DNA of 17,565 nt from contig DDTN01000004.1 in the NCBI GenBank assembly GCA_002344355.1, positions 1 to 17,565 of the forward strand. Reading direction: 5' to 3'. A program made the position numbers and the translations under genes. Source of the DNA: Proteobacteria bacterium UBA2363 (lineage in GTDB: Bacteria > Pseudomonadota > Gammaproteobacteria > Xanthomonadales > UBA2363). The notes beneath the pieces were generated by a model. The model was given only the letters and a program-made list of their open reading frames with translations, was not told the DNA's origin and searched no databases. Within the stretch, counting starts at the first letter, position 1, and the number at the start of each line of letters is the position of its first letter. Below, in pieces: positions 1-7,835 of this stretch.

Positions 1-650
<650 letters not shown>

Positions 651-654
<4 letters not shown>

Positions 655-1118
655 CCGACAGCGCGCACCCCCAGCCGGCGGCCCCTTCCGCCGGCCTGTC
701 CGACGCTGGCCGGCCGGTGGCCTTCCGCTGGCCGGTGCGGGTCTATTTCGAGGACACCGATGTCGGCGGCGTGGTCTACCACGCCGGCTACCTGCGCTTC
801 TTCGAGCGTTGCCGCACCGAGTGGCTGCGCAGCCGCGGCCTGGACCAGCAGACCCTGCTGGATCGGCACGCGATCGCCTTCGCGGTCCGCTCGATGGCGG
901 TCGACTGGCTGGCGCCGGCGCGCCTGGACGACCTGCTCGAGGTCGGCTTCGAGGTCCGCGAGGCCCGGCGCGCCAGCATGAAGGGCGTACAGCGCATCGT
1001 CCGCGCCGACGACGGCGCCCTGCTGTGTTCCGCCAGCGTCCGCGTCGCCTGCGTGCGCGTCCCCGATTTCCGGCCCGTCGCCATCCCCGATTCCCTGCTT
1101 GAGAGCCTCACCGCATGA
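651..1118 (+). CDS. ybgC: YbgC hotdog-fold acyl-CoA thioesterase
   Basis: YbgC is a 4-hydroxybenzoyl-CoA-thioesterase-type hotdog protein that hydrolyses acyl-CoA and is the first gene of many tol-pal operons. The signature RVYFEDTDVGGVVYHAGYL spans residues 30-48. By alignment from memory to E. coli YbgC, Asp37 corresponds to catalytic Asp18 and His44 to His25. At 155 residues it is about 20 longer than the E. coli protein, because of an N-terminal extension rich in Pro and Ala. I keep the ATG at 651 because it overlaps the ruvB stop (ATGA). A GTG at codon 23 would give the shorter conventional form. Its own stop overlaps the tolQ start, again as ATGA. Confidence 0.93.
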
Positions 1119-1801
1119 GCAACGATCTCGACCTCCTGCACCTGATCATCGAGGCCAGCATCCCCGTCCAGGTGGTGATGGCCCTGCTGCTGCTGGCCTC
1201 GATCGCCTCCTGGGTGGTGATCTTCCGCAAGCGCGCCATCCTCACCCGCGCCAGCGAGGAGGCCGAGGCCTTCGAGTCGCGGTTCTGGTCGGGCGTCGAC
1301 CTGGCAGCGCTGTTTCGCGAGGTCGGCGCCGAGCAGGGCGAGGCCGCCGGCATGGCCGGCATCTTCGAGGCCGGCTTCCGGGAGTTCGCGCGCCAGCGGC
1401 AGCGCAAGTTCGCCGACCCGCGCACCACCGTCGAGGGCGCCCAGCACGCCATGCGCGCCGCGGTCACCCGCGAGGTCGACCGCCTGGAGCAGAACCTCGA
1501 GTTCCTGGCCACGGTCGGTTCGATCAGCCCGTACGTCGGCCTGTTCGGCACCGTATGGGGCATCATGATCGCCTTCCACGGCCTCGCCAACGTCCGCGAG
1601 GCGACCATCGCCATGGTCGCGCCGGGCATCACCGAGGCGCTGATCGCCACCGCCATGGGCCTGTTCGCGGCGATCCCCGCGGTGATCGCCTACAACCGCT
1701 ACCAGAACAAGGTCGAGCGCATCAACAGCCGCTACGAGACCTTCCAGGACGAGTTCTCGACCATCCTGCAGCGCCAGGCGCACGCCGGCGAGGCCGCCTG
1801 A
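1115..1801 (+). CDS. tolQ: TolQ, inner-membrane motor protein of the Tol-Pal system
   Basis: TolQ forms the proton-driven stator with TolR (MotA/ExbB family). It energises TolA to pull on TolB and Pal at the division site. The protein has 228 residues, the normal length. Three membrane segments are visible: about residues 17-40 (IPVQVVMALLLLASIASWVVIF), about 128-155 in the segment with LFGTVWGIMIAF, and about 165-190 with APGITEALIATAMGLFAAIP. The large cytoplasmic loop lies between the first two. The conserved GLFGTVWGIM and TEALIATAMGL stretches are the ExbB/TolQ core. The start overlaps the ybgC stop (ATGA), and tolR begins 10 bases after the stop. Confidence 0.97.
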   Translation: MSNDLDLLHLIIEASIPVQVVMALLLLASIASWVVIFRKRAILTRASEEAEAFESRFWSGVDLAALFREVGAEQGEAAGMAGIFEAGFREFARQRQRKFADPRTTVEGAQHAMRAAVTREVDRLEQNLEFLATVGSISPYVGLFGTVWGIMIAFHGLANVREATIAMVAPGITEALIATAMGLFAAIPAVIAYNRYQNKVERINSRYETFQDEFSTILQRQAHAGEAA

Positions 1802-1811
1802 GGAAACCGCC

Positions 1812-2249
1812 ATGGCCGCCCGCCGCCAGCGCCGCAAGCTCAAGGCCGAGATCAACGTCGTCCCCTACATCGACGTCACCCTGGTCCTGCTCATCATCTT
1901 CATGATCACCGCGCCCCTGCTCAACCTGGGCGTCGACATCGAGCTGCCGCGCTCGGACGCGCGCTCGCTGAACGTCGACAGCGAACCGGTCCTGGTCACC
2001 GTCGACCAGGCCGGGGCGATGTTCCTGACCCTGGGCGGCGAGCCGCGCGAGGCGGTCGATGCCGACGCCCTGGTCGCCAAGGTCGGCGCCTTCGTGCGCA
2101 ACAACCCGCAGGTGCCGGTGCTGGTCGGCGGCGACGGCCGGGTCGACTACCAGCAGGTCTACCAGACCCTGGTGCTGCTGCAGCAGGCCGAGGTCGGCAA
2201 GGTCGGGCTGATGAGCCAGCCGGTGCCGACCACCCCGGCCGGCAACTGA
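1812..2249 (+). CDS. tolR: TolR, inner-membrane motor protein of the Tol-Pal system
   Basis: TolR is the MotB/ExbD-type partner of TolQ. After a short basic cytoplasmic N-terminus (RRQRRKLKAE) there is one membrane segment, about residues 17-37 (PYIDVTLVLLIIFMITAPLL). Asp21 in it matches the proton-carrying aspartate of the family (Asp23 in E. coli). The rest is the periplasmic ExbD/TolR domain, ending at residue 145. A ribosome binding site GAGGAAA sits just upstream of the ATG. It lies between tolQ and tolA with short gaps (10 and 8 bases), as expected for a single transcript. Confidence 0.97.
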   Translation: MAARRQRRKLKAEINVVPYIDVTLVLLIIFMITAPLLNLGVDIELPRSDARSLNVDSEPVLVTVDQAGAMFLTLGGEPREAVDADALVAKVGAFVRNNPQVPVLVGGDGRVDYQQVYQTLVLLQQAEVGKVGLMSQPVPTTPAGN

Positions 2250-2257
2250 GGACGCGG

Positions 2258-3121
2258 ATGGAGACCCGGGCCGACACCGTCAAGGCAGTCGTCTACGCCC
2301 TGCTGGTGCACGTGCTGGTCCTGCTGCTGGCCTTCAGCGGGCTGTTCTGGTGGCAGACGGGCAAGCCGGTGCGCGCCGCCGGCGAGCCGATCGAGGCGGT
2401 TTTCGTCGACCTCGCCGCGCTGGCGCCGCCGGCCCCGCCGCGCCCGGCGCCGCGACCGGCCCCGCCGCCACCGCCGCCGCCTCCCCAGCAGCCGGAGCCG
2501 CCGACCGACCTGCAGGCCGACGACACCGTCGACCAGCAGCGCATCGACCAGCAGGCCCTGCTGCGCGCCGAGGAGGAGGCACGCGAGCAGGAGGAGCGCC
2601 GGCGCCGTGCCGAGCAGGTGCTGCTGGAGGAACAGGAGCGCCAGCGCGCCGAGGAGGAACGCCGGCGCGAACGCGAGCAGCAGCAGCAGCGCGAGCGCGA
2701 GCAGCGCGAACAGCAGCAGCGCGAGGCCGCGGAACGGGCCGCCGCCGAGGCCGCGGCGCGCGAGGCGGCCGAGCGCGAGGCCGCCGCGACCGCCGCCCAG
2801 GCCGGCCAGCGCGGCGAGGACGAGAGCCTGCTCGCCCGCTACGGCGCCGCCATCACCCAGGCCGTGCACCGGCGCTGGCGGATGCCGGAGAATTCGCCGA
2901 GGGTGGTCTGTACCATGCAGATCGTTCAGGTTCGGGGTGGGACCATCCTGAGTGCCCGCGCGATCCGGCCCTGCAATGCCGACGAGCAGGCCAGGGCGAC
3001 CCTGGAGCGCGCGGTCCTTGCCGCCGAGCCCCTGCCGTACGAGGGCTTCGAGAGCGTGTTCCGGCGTGAGATCCAGTTGACCTTCTGCCATCCCCAGGAC
3101 CTGCAAGAGTGCACGCAATGA
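2258..3121 (+). CDS. tolA: TolA, periplasm-spanning protein of the Tol-Pal system
   Basis: TolA links the TolQR motor to TolB and Pal. One N-terminal membrane anchor (about residues 10-31, VVYALLVHVLVLLLAFSGLF) is followed by a proline tract (about 52-83, with eight consecutive prolines). A long helical region rich in Glu, Arg, Gln and Ala (about 90-185) comes next. The C-terminal globular domain (about 190-287) begins at LLARYGAAITQAVHRRWRMPE and contains the TonB-like region with three cysteines. The 287 residues are shorter than E. coli TolA but typical of this bacterial group. The low-complexity middle gives long meaningless frames on other strands. The stop codon overlaps the tolB ATG (3118-3121). 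Confidence 0.95.
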   Translation: METRADTVKAVVYALLVHVLVLLLAFSGLFWWQTGKPVRAAGEPIEAVFVDLAALAPPAPPRPAPRPAPPPPPPPPQQPEPPTDLQADDTVDQQRIDQQALLRAEEEAREQEERRRRAEQVLLEEQERQRAEEERRREREQQQQREREQREQQQREAAERAAAEAAAREAAEREAAATAAQAGQRGEDESLLARYGAAITQAVHRRWRMPENSPRVVCTMQIVQVRGGTILSARAIRPCNADEQARATLERAVLAAEPLPYEGFESVFRREIQLTFCHPQDLQECTQ

Positions 3122-4431
3122 CCCTACGACTGCTGCTGCCCCTGATCGCCCTGCTGGCCCTGGCCGGCGCCGCCCGTGCCGACGAGCCGCTGCGCCTGAC
3201 CATCAGCGGCGCCAACGAGGGCGCCGTGCCGGTCGCCGTGGTGCCGTTCGCGCACGAGGGCGCCGGCCTGCCGCCCAGCGTCGACCTGGCCCAGGTGATC
3301 GCCGCCGACTTCAACCGCAGCGGCCAGATCCGGTCGCTGCCGCGCGGCGACGTGGTCGAGTTCCCGGTGCGCGAGAGCGACGTCCGCTTCGCGACCTGGC
3401 GGCTGCTGCGCCAGGACTACCTGGTGATCGGCCGGGTCGCCGACGCGCCCGGCGGCGGCTTCCGCATCGAGTACGAGGCCTTCGACGTGGCCCGCCAGGA
3501 GCGGATCCTGGCCGGGGCGCTGAACGGCCGCGAGGCCGAGCTGCGCGGCGTCGCCCACCAGATCGCCGACCTGGTCTACGAGAAGATCTTCGGGGTGCGC
3601 GGCGCCTTCTTCACCCGGATCGCCTACGTCACCGCCCGCGGCGTGGCGCCCAGCATCGAATACGCCCTGATGGTCGCCGATTCCGACGGCCATGGCCCGC
3701 AGCTGGTGGTGCGCTCGCGCGAGCCGCTGATGTCGCCGGCCTGGTCGCCGGACGGCCGGCGCCTGGCCTACGTCTCGTTCGAGCGCGGCAATTCGGCGAT
3801 CTACATCCAGGAACTGGCCACCGGCAGCCGCGAGGTGGTGTCCGCCTCGCCCGGCATCAACGGCGCTCCGGCGTTCTCGCCGGACGGCAGCCGGCTGGCG
3901 CTGTCGCTGTCCCGCACCGGCAACCCGGAAATCCACGTGCTCGACCTGGCCAGCCGCCAGACCACCCAGCTGACCCGGCACTGGGCGATCGACACCGAGC
4001 CGCAGTGGCTGCCCGACGGCCGCAGCATCGTGTTCACCTCGGACCGGGCCGGCAAGCCGCAGATCTACCAGGTCCCCGCGACCGGCGGCGAGCCCACCCG
4101 CCTGACCGGCCAGGGCGACTACAACGCCCGCGTCTCGGTGGCCTACGACGGCCAGCGCTTCGCCATGGTGCAGGGTGCCGGAAACGTGTATCGTATAGCG
4201 GTTTTGGACCGGACGCGGGGCGGCGGCGGCCGCTACGACCTGGTTTCGCCGGGGCGGATGGACGAGTCGCCCAGCTTCGCTCCAAACGCCAGCATGCTGA
4301 TCTACGCCGCCAGGGAAGGGGGTCGCGGGGTGCTCTACTCCGTGTCCGCCGACGGTCGCGTCAGGCAGCGTCTGGTGCTCGCCGATGGCGATGTCCGCGA
4401 GCCGGCCTGGTCGCCGTATCGCCAGCGGTGA
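3118..4431 (+). CDS. tolB: TolB, periplasmic beta-propeller of the Tol-Pal system
   Basis: TolB is the soluble periplasmic partner that shuttles between Pal and TolA. I start it at 3118, where ATGA overlaps the tolA stop. An in-frame ATG three codons earlier (3109) is less likely. This gives 437 residues with a signal peptide MTLRLLLPLIALLALAGAARA and probable cleavage before Asp22. The N-terminal alpha/beta domain (about 23-160) is followed by a propeller of WD40-like (PD40) blades. These show as repeats of SPDGRRLAYVS, SPDGSRLALSL, LPDGRSIVFTSDR and PNASMLIYAA. The protein ends with EPAWSPYRQR. Length and layout match the family. Confidence 0.97.
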   Translation: MTLRLLLPLIALLALAGAARADEPLRLTISGANEGAVPVAVVPFAHEGAGLPPSVDLAQVIAADFNRSGQIRSLPRGDVVEFPVRESDVRFATWRLLRQDYLVIGRVADAPGGGFRIEYEAFDVARQERILAGALNGREAELRGVAHQIADLVYEKIFGVRGAFFTRIAYVTARGVAPSIEYALMVADSDGHGPQLVVRSREPLMSPAWSPDGRRLAYVSFERGNSAIYIQELATGSREVVSASPGINGAPAFSPDGSRLALSLSRTGNPEIHVLDLASRQTTQLTRHWAIDTEPQWLPDGRSIVFTSDRAGKPQIYQVPATGGEPTRLTGQGDYNARVSVAYDGQRFAMVQGAGNVYRIAVLDRTRGGGGRYDLVSPGRMDESPSFAPNASMLIYAAREGGRGVLYSVSADGRVRQRLVLADGDVREPAWSPYRQR

Positions 4432-4500
4432 GCGGAAGGCCCCGTTCTGTCATAAGAAAGATCCACGTCCCACTCCCCCACTCCATCCGGGAACACTGCA

Positions 4501-5016
4501 ATGAACGTCGCAATCCGCATCAGCCTGGCAGCCCTCCTGGCCTTCGGCCTGGTCGCCTGCAAGAAGAAGACCGTCCGTGACGAGGTCGAGCCGCCCGTCG
4601 ACACCACGCCGCCGGTCGCGCAGACCACGCCCGCCGGCGACGACTGGAGCGATCCCAGCGCCCTCGACCGCATCCCGTGCCTGCGCCAGCGCGTCGTCTA
4701 CTTCGACTTCGACCAGGCCAACGTCCGTTCCGAGGCCCAGGAGATCCTGAGCTGCCACGCCCGCTACCTGAGCAACCGCTCGATGGCCCGCGTCACCCTG
4801 GAAGGCCATGCCGACGAGCGCGGCAGCCGCGAGTACAACCTGGGCCTGGGCGAGCGCCGCGGCAACGCCGCCCGCGACGCCCTGACCGTCGCCGGTGCCT
4901 CCTCGGGCCAGCTCACCGTCGTCTCCTACGGCGAAGAGCGTCCGACCTGCACCATGTCCGATGAGTCCTGCTGGCAGCAGAACCGTCGCGTCGAGATCGT
5001 CTACACCGTCAGGTAA
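4501..5016 (+). CDS. pal: Pal, peptidoglycan-associated outer-membrane lipoprotein
   Basis: Pal anchors the outer membrane to peptidoglycan. Residues 1-20 are a lipoprotein signal with lipobox LVAC (Cys20 would be acylated), followed by KKK. A flexible Pro/Thr/Val-rich linker leads to the OmpA-C domain from about residue 65, with VVYFDFDQANVR and the peptidoglycan-binding segment LEGHADERGSREYNLGLGERR. Length 171 residues is normal. Unlike the other tol genes it has a 69-base upstream gap (4432-4500). This gap holds an extended -10-like TGTCATAAG at 4448-4456 without a convincing -35, so a separate pal promoter is possible but weak. The stop TAA shares one base with the cpoB ATG. Confidence 0.97.
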   Translation: MNVAIRISLAALLAFGLVACKKKTVRDEVEPPVDTTPPVAQTTPAGDDWSDPSALDRIPCLRQRVVYFDFDQANVRSEAQEILSCHARYLSNRSMARVTLEGHADERGSREYNLGLGERRGNAARDALTVAGASSGQLTVVSYGEERPTCTMSDESCWQQNRRVEIVYTVR

Positions 5017-5903
5017 TGACCATCCGTCGCGTACTGCGTGTCTCCACCATGGCGGCCCTCGCGGCCGCCATGGTGGCCCCGGTGCTGGCCCAGGACGGCC
5101 GGCTGAGCCTGGCCGAGCGCGTCGCCCGGCTGGAGCAGCAGGGACAGTCGGCGCCGGCCGCCGGCGGCGGCAACATGGAACTGCTCAACCGCATCCAGGA
5201 GATGCAGGTCGAGATGCAGTCCCTGCGCAACCTGGTCGAGCAGCAGGCGTTCGAGATCGACGCGCTGAAGAAGCGCCAGAACGACCAGTACGCCGACCTC
5301 GACGACCGCATCAACCGCCTGGGCGGCGGTGGCGGCGCGGCGACCGGCGACCAGCCGCTGTCCCTGGACCCGGCCGGCCCGGGTGCCGGAACCGCGCCCC
5401 TGGCACCGTCCCGGCCCGCCGACCCCGACCAGTTGATGATGGAGGAGGCCGCGCCGGTCGATCCCTACACCGGGCAGCCGATGCCGGTGGGCGCCGCCGC
5501 CTCGCCGCTGCCGGCCGGCGATGCCCAGGCCGACTACCAGGCCGCCTTCGACGCCCTCAAGCAGGGCCGCTACGACGAATCGGCCAGCCTGTTCCGCGCC
5601 TTCCTGCGCGCCTGGCCGGCCCACGAGCTGGCCGACAACGCCCAGTACTGGCTGGGCGAGTCCTACTACGTGACCCAGAACTACGAGACCGCGCTGGCGA
5701 CCTTCCGCGAGCTGGTGGCGGCCTGGCCCGACGGCGAGAAGACCGCCGATGCCGAGCTGAAGATCGGCTACTGCCTGTACGAGCTCGGCCAGTACGACGC
5801 CGCCCGCGGCGCGCTCGAGGGCGTCGCCGCCCGCTGGCCCGACACCACCGTGGCCCGCCTGGCGCAGAGCCGCCTGCGCGCCCTGGCGCTCGAACAGCGC
5901 TGA
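5016..5903 (+). CDS. cpoB: CpoB (YbgF), cell division coordinator, TPR protein
   Basis: CpoB is a periplasmic TPR protein that couples PBP1B peptidoglycan synthesis to Tol-Pal-driven outer-membrane constriction in E. coli. A signal peptide (residues 1-25, ending APVLA before QDG) is followed by a trimerising coiled coil (about 30-100, LAERVARLEQQGQ and LRNLVEQQAFEIDALKKRQND). A Gly/Pro/Ala-rich linker leads to about three TPR units from residue 170 (DYQAAFDALKQGRYDESASLF, AQYWLGESYYVTQNYETAL, LKIGYCLYELGQYDAARGAL). The 295 residues are normal for this group. The start is set by the TAATG overlap with pal. Confidence 0.95.
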   Translation: MTIRRVLRVSTMAALAAAMVAPVLAQDGRLSLAERVARLEQQGQSAPAAGGGNMELLNRIQEMQVEMQSLRNLVEQQAFEIDALKKRQNDQYADLDDRINRLGGGGGAATGDQPLSLDPAGPGAGTAPLAPSRPADPDQLMMEEAAPVDPYTGQPMPVGAAASPLPAGDAQADYQAAFDALKQGRYDESASLFRAFLRAWPAHELADNAQYWLGESYYVTQNYETALATFRELVAAWPDGEKTADAELKIGYCLYELGQYDAARGALEGVAARWPDTTVARLAQSRLRALALEQR

Positions 5904-5962
5904 TCCTTGCTGGCGACCGCGCGCCGATCGCGGTCCGCCGGTCCCCGCACTTCCCGACTGCC

Positions 5963-6661
5963 ATGGTCTCCCCCGCGCCCGTCCCGGCCCCCGAGCCGGA
6001 TGCCCCGGCACCGGTCGCAGCGGATCGCCTGCGCATCACCGAGGTGTTCCATTCCGTCCAGGGCGAGGGCGACGCCGTCGGCTGGCCCACGGTGTTCGTG
6101 CGCCTGACCGGCTGTCCGCTGCGCTGCACCTGGTGCGACACCACCTACAGCTTCCACGGCGGGCTCTGGCGGAGCATCGACGGACTCCTCGCCGAGGTGG
6201 CGGCCTTCGGCGCCCGGCACGTCTGCGTCACCGGCGGCGAGCCGCTGGCGCAGCGGCGCTGCCTGGACCTGCTGGCGCGCCTGTGCGATGCCGGCTTCGA
6301 GGTCTCGCTGGAGACCTCCGGAGCGCTCGACGTCGGCGGCGTCGACCCGCGGGTGCGCAAGGTCATGGACCTCAAGGCGCCCGGCTCCGGCGAGTCCGGC
6401 CGCAACCTGTGGAGCAACCTCGCGCACCTGCGGCCGCACGACCAGGTCAAGTTCGTGCTGGCCGGCCGGGACGACTACGACTGGGCGGTGGCCCGCCTGC
6501 GCGAGCACGATCTCGCCGCGCGCTGCCAGGTGCTGTTCTCGCCGGTGTGGTCGACCCTGGCGCCGCGCGAGCTGGCGCAGTGGATCCTCGACGACCGCCT
6601 GCCGGTGCGCCTGCAGGTGCAGCTCCACAAGCTCCTCTGGGGCGAGGAGCCGGGCCGGTGA
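5963..6661 (+). CDS. queE: 7-carboxy-7-deazaguanine synthase QueE
   Basis: QueE is a radical SAM enzyme that converts 6-carboxytetrahydropterin to 7-carboxy-7-deazaguanine, a step in queuosine tRNA-modification synthesis. The 4Fe-4S binding cysteines are Cys51, Cys55 and Cys58 in GCPLRCTWCDTTYSF, the C-x3-C-x2-C spacing of radical SAM proteins. The segment FHSVQGEGDAVGWPTVFVRLTG (about 29-50) precedes it, and VTGGEPLAQ is the following substrate/SAM motif. The ATG at 5963 is chosen because the frame upstream reads through cpoB in the wrong frame. The site has only a weak ribosome binding site, so the first 20 Pro/Ala-rich residues are less certain. The stop overlaps queC (GTGA). Placement after tol-pal is common. 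Confidence 0.95.
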   Translation: MVSPAPVPAPEPDAPAPVAADRLRITEVFHSVQGEGDAVGWPTVFVRLTGCPLRCTWCDTTYSFHGGLWRSIDGLLAEVAAFGARHVCVTGGEPLAQRRCLDLLARLCDAGFEVSLETSGALDVGGVDPRVRKVMDLKAPGSGESGRNLWSNLAHLRPHDQVKFVLAGRDDYDWAVARLREHDLAARCQVLFSPVWSTLAPRELAQWILDDRLPVRLQVQLHKLLWGEEPGR

Positions 6662-7368
6662 GCGCACCGGCGCCGCAGCCGGGCGACGCCGGTGGTGGCC
6701 GTCGCGCCGTGGTGCTGCTGTCGGGCGGCATGGACTCGGCCGTGGTGCTGGCGCAGGCGCGCGCGCAAGGCTTCGAGGTGCACGCGCTGAGCATCCTGTA
6801 CGGCCAGCGGCACGCCGCCGAGCTGGCCGCCGCCGCCGCCGTGGCCGCGGCGCTGGGCGCCGAAAACCACAAGATCCTGGCACTGGACCTGCGCAGCATC
6901 GGCGGCTCGGCGCTGACTGCCGAGATCGCCGTGCCGGAGGCGCCGACCGAGGGCATCCCGGTCACCTACGTGCCGGCGCGCAACACGGTGTTCCTGGCCC
7001 TGGCCCTGGGCCATGCCGAGGTGCTCGGCGCCGCCGACCTGTTCGTCGGCGTCAACGCCGTCGACTACTCCGGCTACCCGGACTGCCGTCCCGCCTTCAT
7101 CGAGGCCTTCGAGGCGCTGGCCAACGTCGCCACCCGCGCCGGCGTGGAAGGCACGCGCCTGCGCGTGCACGCGCCGCTGATGCACCTGTCCAAGGCCGAC
7201 ATCGTCCGCGAGGGCCTGCGCCTGGGCGTCGACTTCGCGATGACCGTGTCCTGCTACCAGGCCGACGCGGAGGGTCGCGCCTGCGGGCGCTGCGACGCCT
7301 GCCGGCTGCGCGCCCAGGGCTTCGCGGAGGCCGGCGTCGCCGATCCGACGCGATACCGCGACCACTGA
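6658..7368 (+). CDS. queC: 7-cyano-7-deazaguanine (preQ0) synthase QueC
   Basis: QueC uses ATP and ammonia to turn 7-carboxy-7-deazaguanine into preQ0. The PP-loop ATP site is SGGMDSA (residues 22-28). GVNAVDYSGYPDCRPAFI (about 131-148) is characteristic of QueC. The structural zinc ligands are Cys199, Cys209, Cys212 and Cys215 near the C-terminus. The GTG start at 6658 overlaps the queE stop as GTGA and gives 236 residues, the usual size plus a short Pro/Gly-rich lead. The open frame extends upstream through queE, but that part is an artefact. No other queuosine gene (queD, queF) is in the window. Confidence 0.96.
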   Translation: MSAPAPQPGDAGGGRRAVVLLSGGMDSAVVLAQARAQGFEVHALSILYGQRHAAELAAAAAVAAALGAENHKILALDLRSIGGSALTAEIAVPEAPTEGIPVTYVPARNTVFLALALGHAEVLGAADLFVGVNAVDYSGYPDCRPAFIEAFEALANVATRAGVEGTRLRVHAPLMHLSKADIVREGLRLGVDFAMTVSCYQADAEGRACGRCDACRLRAQGFAEAGVADPTRYRDH

Positions 7369-7442
7369 GCGGCGCGCCCTGGCGGCGCCGGCCGTCGCGG
7401 GACGTCACGACGTCGGGACGGCCGTCGCGGGTGCGCGCCGCT
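7368..7442 (+). repeat. Nested inverted repeat after queC
   Basis: Three nested inverted repeats fold into one long hairpin. The outer arms are AGCGGCGCGC (7368-7377) and GCGCGCCGCT (7433-7442). The middle arms are GGCCGTC (7390-7396) and GACGGCC (7417-7423). The inner arms are GACGT (7401-7405) and ACGTC (7410-7414) around a CACG loop. The 12-base GGCCGTCGCGGG also occurs twice directly (7390-7401 and 7420-7431). The outer arm begins at the last base of the queC stop codon. No T-run follows, so it is not a standard intrinsic terminator. It may protect or end the queEC transcript. Confidence 0.6.
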
Positions 7443-7476
7443 GGCGGTTCGCTGTCGCATCCTTGCCGGCATCGGC

Positions 7477-7485
7477 TGGTAAACT
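7477..7485 (+). promoter_or_regulatory. Possible extended -10 promoter of tRNA-Lys
   Basis: TGGTAAACT is an extended -10 element (TG-n-TAAACT) ending 17 bases before the tRNA, which would place transcription start about 10 bases upstream of the mature 5' end. I found no good -35 element at the right distance. Confidence 0.45.
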
Positions 7486-7501
7486 GCCAACCCTTCGCAC
7501 C

Positions 7502-7577
7502 GGGCCGTTAGCTCAGCCGGTAGAGCAGCGGACTTTTAATCCGTTGGTCGTTGGTTCGATCCCAACACGGCCCACCA
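7502..7577 (+). tRNA. tRNA-Lys (anticodon TTT)
   Basis: The 76-base sequence folds as a standard cloverleaf. The acceptor stem is GGGCCGT with ACGGCCC. The D arm contains TAGCTCAGCCGGTAGAGC. The anticodon stem GCGGA/TCCGT holds loop CTTTTAA with anticodon TTT. The T arm contains GTTCGATCC. Discriminator A74 and CCA are encoded. It reads lysine codons AAA and AAG. Frames that cross it on either strand are the well-known spurious translations of tRNA genes and are not annotated. Confidence 0.98.
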
Positions 7578-7835
7578 CGAATCCGGCGTCTCGCCCCGGC
7601 ACGCTCGCACACCGTTGTCCTGGCGGTTCCAGTCTGCCCATCGGCCGCCCGTTGCCGGTGGCCCATACGGCCTTCGTCGCTGCCGGGAGTCACGCGCCGC
7701 CAAGCCACACACCACTGCGGCTGGTCGCGGGTTCCTGCCCGCCGCTGCGGGGATCCCGGGTTGTTCTCGCCACTTTCGGCACGCACCGGCGGGCATCTCA
7801 CCGGTACGGCAGGCTGACGTACAAGCAGTGTCGCC
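7578..7835. other. Region without a recognisable gene between tRNA-Lys and the toxin-antitoxin gene
   Basis: I see no convincing coding frame, terminator or repeat here. Frames that are open across it include the tRNA and resemble no protein family. No copy of the tRNA 3' end was found in the following kilobase, so there is no visible att site. It should contain the promoter of the downstream gene, but I could not pick a credible -35/-10 pair. Confidence 0.5.

Noticed and set aside
2560..2800. Tandem repeat DNA in tolA
   Set aside because: The repetitiveness follows from Glu/Arg/Gln/Ala codons of the TolA helical domain, which is low-complexity in the whole family.
4428..4456. A firm pal promoter
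   Set aside because: Only a -10-like TGTCATAAG is present, without a matching -35, so it is mentioned under pal but not called.
4895..5962. Long N-terminal extension of QueE
   Set aside because: This part is an out-of-frame reading of pal and cpoB. Similarity to QueE begins only after 5963.
7491..7835. CRISPR array or integrase att site near tRNA-Lys
   Set aside because: There are no regularly spaced repeats, no integrase and no second copy of the tRNA 3' end in the window.
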